Of a stretch of 24,245 bases of DNA, positions 18,039 through 24,245 are shown piece by piece. The notes under the pieces are model-generated. The model searched no databases and was not told where the DNA came from. It was given only the letters and a program-made list of their open reading frames with translations. The DNA lies in NCBI GenBank assembly GCA_003833135.1, contig QZLH01000379.1:1-24245 (forward strand), read 5' to 3'. Position 1 is the stretch's first letter. Every line of letters starts with the position of its first letter. The stretch is from Oehlia diaphana (lineage: Eukaryota; Glomeromycota; Glomeromycetes; Glomerales; Glomeraceae). Position numbers and translations under genes: made by a program.

Positions 18039-19334
18039 AGAGATCGTTCACGCTCTTTCAGGTCAACAACCTCAAGGTCAGCTACCTTTATTACCACCTA
18101 CTTCTACCCGTTCTTCTTTGTTCAATTTAAACACTTTACCAAATTCCTCCGAAAAACAACCAATTACAAACTATTTATCACCTACAACATAACACAATAC
18201 ACAACACTATAGTATACACAACGATTCCTTTTTCATATCATTCTTAGCCTTTAAGTAGTTCTGATTATTCCTCATCATTGCCACATTCTGTGCTTATCCA
18301 ACATCAGCCTATTCCGCCTTGTAGTACTGGCAACTGGAAATTTACAGAGACTCGATCCGCCAAATAAGTTTTTTAAAGCTTTTCTTTGTGCAGCGCATAT
18401 ATAACTAAAGTTTTTTTAATCTTATTTAAACAACGTAATTTTTCGGTTCTTTTTATTATTGATAGTTACAAAAATCTTCCTTATAAAATCAATCACAATT
18501 AAAAGCTATACTTGATCTTTGTGTAATAGTTTAGATATTTAACTTTCAAAATTTTCGCACATCAAGGACAATCATCCTTACCATATTTCAACTTGGGCGT
18601 AAGTCAAGCTCCCGTACACTGTATTCACGAAGGAACCAGTATAAAATCCAATCTTTCTTGGATTTGGTTCTATTTATGAAAGCAAATAGTCTAACTTGCA
18701 TCATATTATTTATCTTGATTTTTAGACATTATTGCACCCGCCATCTGTAATGTCAATTCCACAACTTTGAATTATTGAGCGGAGATCTGAGCGAAGATTT
18801 GGATTATTCTTATTCAAAATCACAAAATGGTTCTGATGCAATACGACGAATATAGTAGAAGAATAGCAGTAGCGCAAACAAAGACGTCAGACAGCGCTGA
18901 TGACAAAAACACTGCTGCTACTGCAACTGATGTCAACACAATCGGGGGGATACAACCGAAGAAGAAAATCTATTTCTACCAGCACAAAAACCTACAGAGT
19001 CAAAATTCGGATTACCAGTGGTAAATTATTTTTAGTTTATAAGAAATTTGGTTGTAATACTAGCCAATATTATTATAAAAAGTTCTCCATACCAATTAAT
19101 CCTTAGTGTATAGTATTTTAGTATAAATAATAGAGCGTAAGAGTTGATTATTATTTAGCTTGCACCTTTAATATATATTATACATAATAGGACCAAATGC
19201 ATACAGTACTATCATGAAATTCTATTGTCATTAATAATATTTAACTGTAGTAATTATCATTTTTTTTAAACTAGGATGAACTAGAATTAGGTAACGATGC
19301 AATTATCACATCTGAAGTCTGGACTCCGGAGTAG
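18039..19334 (+). pseudogene. Decayed multi-exon gene, Ser/Gln/Pro-rich product, family unknown
   Basis: Plus-strand blocks in changing frames: QEIVHALSGQQPQGQLPLLP and STRSSLFNLNTLPNSSEKQP (about 18039-18190); PLSSSDYSSSLPHSVLIQHQ with PIPPCSTGNWKF (18240-18366, one TAG before it); AHQGQSSLPYFNLGVSQAPV (about 18560); GDLSEDLDYSYSKSQNGSDA (18781 on); RRIAVAQTKTSDSADDKNTA. After the run of six Gs at 18945-18950 the frame shifts to TTEEENLFLPAQKPTESKFG. A GTAAAT donor follows (19021) and, after an acceptor ending CTAG at 19274, a last exon DELELGNDAIITSEVWTPE with stop at 19332-19334. The donor and acceptor match in phase. The composition suggests a regulatory or disordered protein; I cannot name it. 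The frames that start with ATG here (18018-18212, 18827-19024) only partly follow these blocks. Confidence 0.4.
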
Positions 19335-20424
19335 TCTAATAAAATATTAGAATATCAATAATTTTTAATACCTGATTAGTTACCTTTAACAATATGAATT
19401 TTTAATAATAAATTACTGTATACTGTATATAAATTAAAAAATAATGCATTGAATGCAAATTTACAATAAATTACTAGTATATATAAATTTGTTTTTCTTT
19501 AATATATTTTTTTTCAAAATTTTTACTTTTTCAACTATTTCATTAAACAGATAAACTATAATTAGACATTATAGCAACTTCCCTATAAGCTTTGCCCAGC
19601 GCTAAATTTTCTAGTAGTGGCGAATCTGCACAAAACTGTCAAAAATTGTTAACAACATAGTATTGGCGCCTGGCAAAAGTCAAAGCTACAGGAGCTCGTC
19701 TTTAAAGAAAAAAAATGGAAAGGAACGTTAGTAACGATTCTAAGATAATAGTTTACTGTGAGACATGATTTTCACGGTGCAGTCGTGAAATCCGTAAAAC
19801 AATTTTTGTCAAGACATTTGGCATAAATTAACTATTGTTCCAATTTTCTGACTGTGGGTATTATAGTCCCAAGTGTCCCAACTTTACAAATTATTGTAAA
19901 CCAGAACAATGATTAAGTTGTCCCGAATCAGAATTTGGTTGGCGTAACAATAAATTGAAATTATTCGATTGGTAGAATATCAGTCTTTGATCGATAGTAT
20001 CTCCCTTCCCGCCATCCGATAAAGGAATCGTTAGTTAGGCTATTAAGTTTATTTATTCGTCAAAAATTCACGGTCCGACATTTCTTGATAAATAAATATT
20101 TGGTCAATATGTTTATGTTAATTGTATATTTTTCTTTTAAAATTACGCCGCACAGTATTCTATTTTTTACAAAGTAATCAATTCTTTTTTAGGCAATCGT
20201 CGTCCATGATTACGATTAAAATTCTATCAACCTATATAATGAAGTAAAAATATATATACAGTATGACAGTATCAATATTTAATTATATAATTCTAAAAAG
20301 AGTAATTTTAATTAGCTTTCATATACTGTAAAATGTATATGATATGAAAGAAGATCAACATCTGCGGAACTGCGCACATGATACGGCGTCTCCTTTTACC
20401 TTAATTAGATTAGTGACAACCTCT
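19335..20424. other. Gene-free AT-rich region
   Basis: No protein-like frame is seen. It has a weak hairpin TTTCACG...CGTGAAA at about 19771-19789 and several tracts with ATATACAGTAT. The segment 19960-20030 has a tRNA-like GGTAGAAT phrase but no acceptor stem or T-arm. Confidence 0.45.
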
Positions 20425-20523
20425 TTGTTAATAAAGTTTCGAAACTGGTTTCAAAAATAACCAGTTTCAGAAAACTTTTTTAAAATCAAAAAAAAAAAAA
20501 CCAGTTTCGGACTTTATTAACAA
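20425..20523. mobile_element. ~99 bp MITE-like element with ~26 bp terminal inverted repeats
   Basis: Left end TTGTTAATAAAGT followed by TTCGAAACTGGTTT; the right end (20498-20523) is the complement with one base fewer and one substitution. A third partial copy, AACCAGTTTC at 20459-20468, sits in the middle, so the interior can also fold against the left arm. No clear target-site duplication is visible. Non-autonomous; no coding capacity. Confidence 0.7.
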
Positions 20524-20563
20524 TAATAATTAATTCATTTAATTTATTAAATATTATTACTAT

Positions 20564-20587
20564 TTATTATTATTATTATTATTATTT
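20564..20587 (+). repeat. (ATT)n microsatellite
   Basis: About eight ATT/TTA units between the MITE-like element and the Sel1 gene. Confidence 0.85.
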
Positions 20588-20647
20588 ATATAAATATAAA
20601 TAAAATTTTGATTTTCTTTCGAAAATTTAAAACCAATTTAAACCAAA

Positions 20648-20698
20648 TTTTTTTTTTTTAAAAAAAAAAAAAGAAAAGAAAAGAAAAAAGAAAAAAAA
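20648..20698 (+). promoter_or_regulatory. Poly(dT)-poly(dA) tract upstream of the Sel1 gene
   Basis: A T12 run is followed directly by an A run of about 13 and then GAAAA repeats, ending 35 bp before the start codon. Known: long dA:dT tracts disfavour nucleosomes and are common in fungal promoters. Its role here is inferred from position. Confidence 0.4.
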
Positions 20699-20733
20699 TA
20701 ATAATTTCATCTTAAAATCATTATCATTCATAA

Positions 20734-21951
20734 ATGTCAAATTCTTGGTCAAAATTAAATTTGAATAAAAAAATGATCAATATTACATCGGATATTTCCA
20801 ATGATAATATTAATGATGATGAAAATTTTTTAAAAGAATTTTCAAAAGATTTTTATCAAAATATTATTAATATGAATGATCTTAATACTTTTGAAGAAAC
20901 TTTAAATGAATGGATGAAAAATATTGATAAAGATACTGAAACAATTTTAGAATTAATGAAAAATCATAAAGAAAGTGAATTATGGTTTTCAAGTATTATT
21001 GGATATTTTTATCAAAATGGTATCAGTTGTGATATTGATAAAAATATGGCATTTGATTTATATACATTAGCTATTAATAATATAAAATCTAAAAATTTAA
21101 ATTTATTGGAAGAAAATGATAATGAATTTATCATATTACAAAATATTAACATTAATATTGGGAAATATCTTTTAACATGGTTCTATTATAAAGACGTTAT
21201 ATTAAATAAAATAAATACACGTAACTTAAATAAATATTTAAAATCTGCTATAAAAGGTGATTCAATGGCTCAATATAATATAGGTTACTGTTATGAACAT
21301 GGTCGAGGGGTAGCAAAAGATTATAATAAAGCATTTGAATATTATTTTAAATCTGCTAATAATGGGAATGCTTTAGGACAAAATAGGTTGGGTGTTTTTT
21401 ATGAGAAAGGAATTGGGACTAGTAAAGATTATAATAAAGCATTCGAATGGTATTTTAAATCGGCTAATAATGGATGTATTTTGGGACAAACTAATTTAGG
21501 GGATTGCTATTATCATGGAAAAGGAATAACACAAGATTATAATGAAGCATTTGAATGGTATTCTAAATCTGCTAATAGTGGATGTGCTTTGGGTCAATAT
21601 CATTTAGGTAATTGCTACTGCTATGGAAGAGGAGTAACGTATGATCATAATAAAGCTTTCGAATGGTATTACAAATCTGCTAATAATAGATATTCTTTGG
21701 CTCAGAAAAGTTTGGGGCATTGTTATGAAACAGGAACTGGAGTAGATAAAGATCATAAGAAAGCATTTAAATGGTATTCTAAATCTGCCAAGAGTGGATG
21801 TGCTTTAGGTCAATTTCATTTAGGTTACTGTTATCATTATGGTATAGGAACTAGCATAGATACTAAAATAGCAATTTATTGGTATAAAAAATCTTCGGAT
21901 AATGGAATAGTACGTGCAAACATTATGTTAACGAAACATTACGTTAAATAA
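20734..21951 (+). CDS. Sel1-like repeat (SLR) protein, intact
   Basis: 405 residues, no intron; ATG at 20734 follows an A-rich leader and is the first in the frame. Residues 1-78 are Asn/Asp-rich and helical without a known domain. One divergent SLR-like unit (about 80-116, ELWFSSIIGYFYQNGI) precedes six regular 36-residue units that begin near residues 175, 211, 247, 283, 319 and 355. Each follows the pattern GxALGQxxLGxCYxxGxGVxKD with YNKAFEWYxKSAN. Known: SLR arrays form TPR-like alpha-solenoids that scaffold protein complexes (for example in ER-associated degradation and in chitin synthase regulation). In these fungi SLRs are often fused to protein kinases as I recall; no kinase domain is present here. 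Coding DNA is extremely AT-rich (Asn AAT, Lys AAA). The 108 bp units are similar enough to misalign. Confidence 0.92.
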   Translation: MSNSWSKLNLNKKMINITSDISNDNINDDENFLKEFSKDFYQNIINMNDLNTFEETLNEWMKNIDKDTETILELMKNHKESELWFSSIIGYFYQNGISCDIDKNMAFDLYTLAINNIKSKNLNLLEENDNEFIILQNININIGKYLLTWFYYKDVILNKINTRNLNKYLKSAIKGDSMAQYNIGYCYEHGRGVAKDYNKAFEYYFKSANNGNALGQNRLGVFYEKGIGTSKDYNKAFEWYFKSANNGCILGQTNLGDCYYHGKGITQDYNEAFEWYSKSANSGCALGQYHLGNCYCYGRGVTYDHNKAFEWYYKSANNRYSLAQKSLGHCYETGTGVDKDHKKAFKWYSKSAKSGCALGQFHLGYCYHYGIGTSIDTKIAIYWYKKSSDNGIVRANIMLTKHYVK

Positions 21952-22645
21952 AAAAAAAAAATCATATAAAACTTTGTATTACATAAAATTTTGTAAAAGG
22001 TGTTATGTTTGTACGATCAAAAATTTTTACATACCAATAAATAAAATTTACATATTATTTTCCATAGCTTGTACTTTATATCTTAAGTAATGTCGTGTGA
22101 ATTGCAATTTCTTGCAAGTTTAGTCACATGACGCCACTATTTATGTAATGCTGGCTTATTCATAAGATTTGGCTTTATGACTTGAAACAAATAATTTATC
22201 ATTGTTAATTTACTAATCAAAGTTTTAAATAATATAATGACTATCTGAAACTCTTTTACAGAATAAATAATGAATGTCAAAATTTTTTTTTTGCACATTA
22301 CAAACAGCCAATCAATTCCTTTTTCGATTACGGAGGTTTTACGGAAGTTACGGAAATTTCGGAGGTTTCGGATTTCATGATTGTGGCGTAACTATTTTCG
22401 GAGTTTCGATTTTTCTGGGGGTTTTTTTTTTGACAACATTATTCCTACAAATTCCTGTTTCAGCATATGAGTCTTAAATATTCTCTTTCAGAATAGTACC
22501 TTGTTTATCAAATACGTATTTCACCGATTATTTGGCAAAGACTCAGTAAATTGTGATCATCTGATCGAAGTAGGCACGATCGAGTAAGTTAAATATAAAA
22601 AAATTTATATGTTAAGATAGTATAAACATTATAGTGTATTATCTT
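21952..22645. other. Gene-free region after the Sel1 gene
   Basis: Contains the Sel1 3' flank with AATAAA at 22036-22041, one further GTCACATGAC core (22123-22132, complement of the tail of the coiled-coil-gene element), and a short ACGGAGGTTT/ACGGAAGTT tandem at 22330-22372. The latter produces a Gly/Phe-rich 67-codon frame that I do not believe is a gene. Confidence 0.4.
22036..22041 (+). promoter_or_regulatory. Candidate poly(A) signal AATAAA of the Sel1 gene
   Basis: 85 nt after the Sel1 stop codon. Assigned by position only. Confidence 0.35.
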
Positions 22646-22882
22646 TATATTAAATCTGAAAGATTCTTGCCTCAAGAAAAAAGCGAAAGAAATATCGATA
22701 TCAATTTTTTTCCAAGAATAAATCAAACTTTTTAAAATGAATTATTAGATGAATCTTCTCATAAGAAATTATAAACTAAATTATCAAACTCAAAAATTAA
22801 AAGAGCTTTACAAAATGCTACATAATTAAACATTGATAGATCTGAATTAAATGTTAAAATGAAATTTTCATTTTAATAATTT
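22646..22882 (+). pseudogene. Possible coding relic, one frame with several stops
   Basis: One frame reads KSERFLPQEKSERNIDINFF, then PRINQTF, stop, NELLDESSHKKL, stop, TKLSNSKIKRALQNAT, stop, LNIDRSELNVKMKFSF, stop. The blocks stay in the same frame for about 75 codons, interrupted only by TAA codons, and look protein-like. Family not recognised. Chance cannot be excluded in such AT-rich DNA. Confidence 0.25.
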
Positions 22883-23017
22883 TAATACAAGAACTTTTTT
22901 TTTGATTCAAAATAATTAATATATATGATATTCAAAAATTTGAATATTAAAATTATTGTAAAATTTACGATTATTTCGATTATTTCAAATATAATGAAAA
23001 TAAATTACTAACAAGAG

Positions 23018-23568
23018 CAGTGATGTACATTGAAAGCTTCCAATAACTTTTTATTGGATTGGAATTGGAAGAATTGGAAGATTCCAATTCCGATAATTTT
23101 CAACACATATTAGTCTTTATATAAGGCCACACAAATTCGATTTTACGGTTCACTTCACCCGGCCGGGTCACTTTTTCAAATTTCAATAAAAAAAAGTTTA
23201 TATGTAAACAGTTTATCACGTGATCAGGACGTAATTTTATTGGCGGGTAAGTTTATCACGTGGCTGAGAACTTCTGGAGCGAAAATAAATTTCCTCCCTT
23301 TAAAAGCCAACCAATCAGATGTCACGATTTTATATATAAACTTTTTTTATTAATAAACAATAAACCCCGGGTCCCTGGGTCGATTTTAAATTTCAATGTT
23401 ACGTGAACCGAATAATTGAATTTGTGTGGCCTAATACAGTACGTACAGTATATATATATGTTTGTGCATTGGAAGCTTCCAATAAAAATTTATTGGCATT
23501 GGAAGGCTTGAAATTGGAAGAATTGGAAGATTCTAATAGCTTCCAATCTTCAAATGCACATCACTAAT
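23018..23568. mobile_element. Outer terminal-inverted-repeat element (hAT-like non-autonomous), contains a second element
   Basis: Left end CAGTGATGTACATTGAAAGC; the right end mirrors it as AATGCACATCACT (about 23553-23565). Both ends then hold arrays of the palindromic GGAAGCTTCC / CTTCCAATAA...TTTTATTGG type. Candidate 8 bp target duplications are AACAAGAG (23010-23017) and TACAAGAG (23569-23576), 7 of 8 identical; a longer AATTAC...AAGAG similarity flanks both sides. Known: hAT elements have CA(G)-type ends and 8 bp duplications. The assignment is inference. No transposase frame is present. Confidence 0.6.
23124..23432. mobile_element. Inner element with long imperfect inverted repeats, nested in the outer element
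   Basis: Ends AGGCCACACAAATTC (left) and GAATTTGTGTGGCCT (right, 23418-23432) are exact complements. The similarity continues inward for about 100 bp with indels (GGTTCAC, AAATTTCAAT, AAAAAGTTTATAT). The interior is more GC-rich and has two direct copies of GTTTATCACGTG (23211-23222 and 23251-23262). No target-site duplication could be fixed. It splits the outer element's two arms, so it inserted later or forms the outer element's core. Confidence 0.65.
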
Positions 23569-23576
23569 TACAAGAG

Positions 23577-24187
23577 TACAGTTAACAGCCGAGTCTACGA
23601 ACTCACTACGGGATATTTGACGTTTTTGATTGGTTAAATGGCATGTGTTGGTAAAATTCATCAACACTGCTAAATATTATACCAACTTAATTAAACTAAA
23701 AAAGTGTTTAATTTTCTGGAAGTTTATATCTACGTCCATGTTCATAATTTGAGTTGATCAGAAACAAAACTGTAGAGAAATATTGGCCACCTGAATTTAT
23801 TTATTTATCCAGCAGTTTCCCTTTTAAATAATTAATATAAAAATTATGGTCTTATATCTGGAAGTTGTTTTTATTAATTGTGTTCTATGTAAGTTTATTA
23901 ATTTATTAATTGATGATAAACTGTAGCAACTGATTAAAATAATCTAAATATTAAACATAAATTATTTTTTACCATTCTAAAATGTATAACCTCATTGAAT
24001 TCATGAAGAAAAAAAAAATTTTTTAGTTCATCGATATAGATCCACGAATAATGAATTTACAATTAACTCTCGCGTTTAGTACTGTATTTATAACTTTGGA
24101 CAGGGCATCGTAAGGCATAACCGGGACAGGACAGTCTTTAAATCTCGTTTATCTATAGTGAGTATGGTTAAATTACTTAACATCTAA

Positions 24188-24189
<2 letters not shown>
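23577..24189. other. Gene-free AT-rich region
   Basis: No protein-like frame, inverted repeat or RNA gene is seen. The segment ends in a 44 nt poly(A) run. Confidence 0.4.

Positions 24190-24233
<44 letters not shown>
24190..24233 (+). repeat. Poly(A) run of 44 nt
   Basis: Uninterrupted A44 followed by TAG and more As to the window edge. It could be a slippage homopolymer or the tail of a retroposed sequence. No coding relic immediately upstream supports the latter. Confidence 0.85.
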
Positions 24234-24235
<2 letters not shown>

Positions 24236-24245
24236 GAAAAAAAAA

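Noticed and set aside
19960..20030. tRNA-like GGTAGAATATCAGTC phrase
   Set aside because: No acceptor stem, T-arm or anticodon stem can be paired.
22274..22477. 67-codon Phe/Gly-rich frame
   Set aside because: The pattern comes from a short ACGGAGGTTT-like tandem repeat and a T run.

Overview
The window looks like nuclear DNA from a Glomeromycotina fungus (Rhizophagus-like arbuscular mycorrhizal fungus). The evidence is very high A+T, short GT-AG introns of about 70 nt, long A/T homopolymers, and a typical gene mix: a Crinkler (CRN) protein with an LHLWKV-type header, a BTB-TLDc protein, a Sel1-repeat protein, a coiled-coil/C-terminal CxxC protein, and decaying copies of ordinary metabolic genes. 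No RNA gene, CRISPR array or prokaryotic feature was seen.

Layout. 1-2501 (minus): a three-exon CRN gene with a ubiquitin-like header, a basic linker, a P-loop NTPase and the start of a restriction-endonuclease-like nuclease domain; it runs off the left edge. 2846-3202 (plus): a small unrecognised open frame. 3296-4849 (plus): a coiled-coil protein with a C-terminal CxxC block, followed by two direct copies of a ~290 bp AT-rich repeat (4871-5554). 6243-10190 (plus): a three-exon P-type IIC (Na,K-ATPase-alpha-like) cation pump; its first intron is packed with TTATCATTTA-type repeats and carries an 80 bp inverted-repeat element. 10698-12184 (plus): a BTB-BACK-TLDc gene broken by two indels. 12811-13800: a cytochrome P450 pseudogene. 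14799-15614: a SAICAR synthetase (ADE1) pseudogene. 16868-19334: several weaker coding relics, one of them multi-exon. 20734-21951 (plus): an intact Sel1-repeat gene. 22646-24245: a relic, a nested pair of terminal-inverted-repeat elements (23018-23568 containing 23124-23432), and a 44 nt poly(A) run.

The genes do not form a pathway. Four look intact or intact to the edge (CRN, coiled-coil, ATPase, Sel1). The 10.7-19.3 kb stretch is a gene graveyard on one strand in which decay is mostly small indels. The most unusual signal is a ~38 bp near-identical DNA element with a perfect 8 bp-arm hairpin. It occurs twice inside the coiled-coil gene and is translated in two different frames, which looks like a small palindromic element that entered coding sequence twice and was kept as protein. 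All family names come from motif recognition by eye; no database search was possible.
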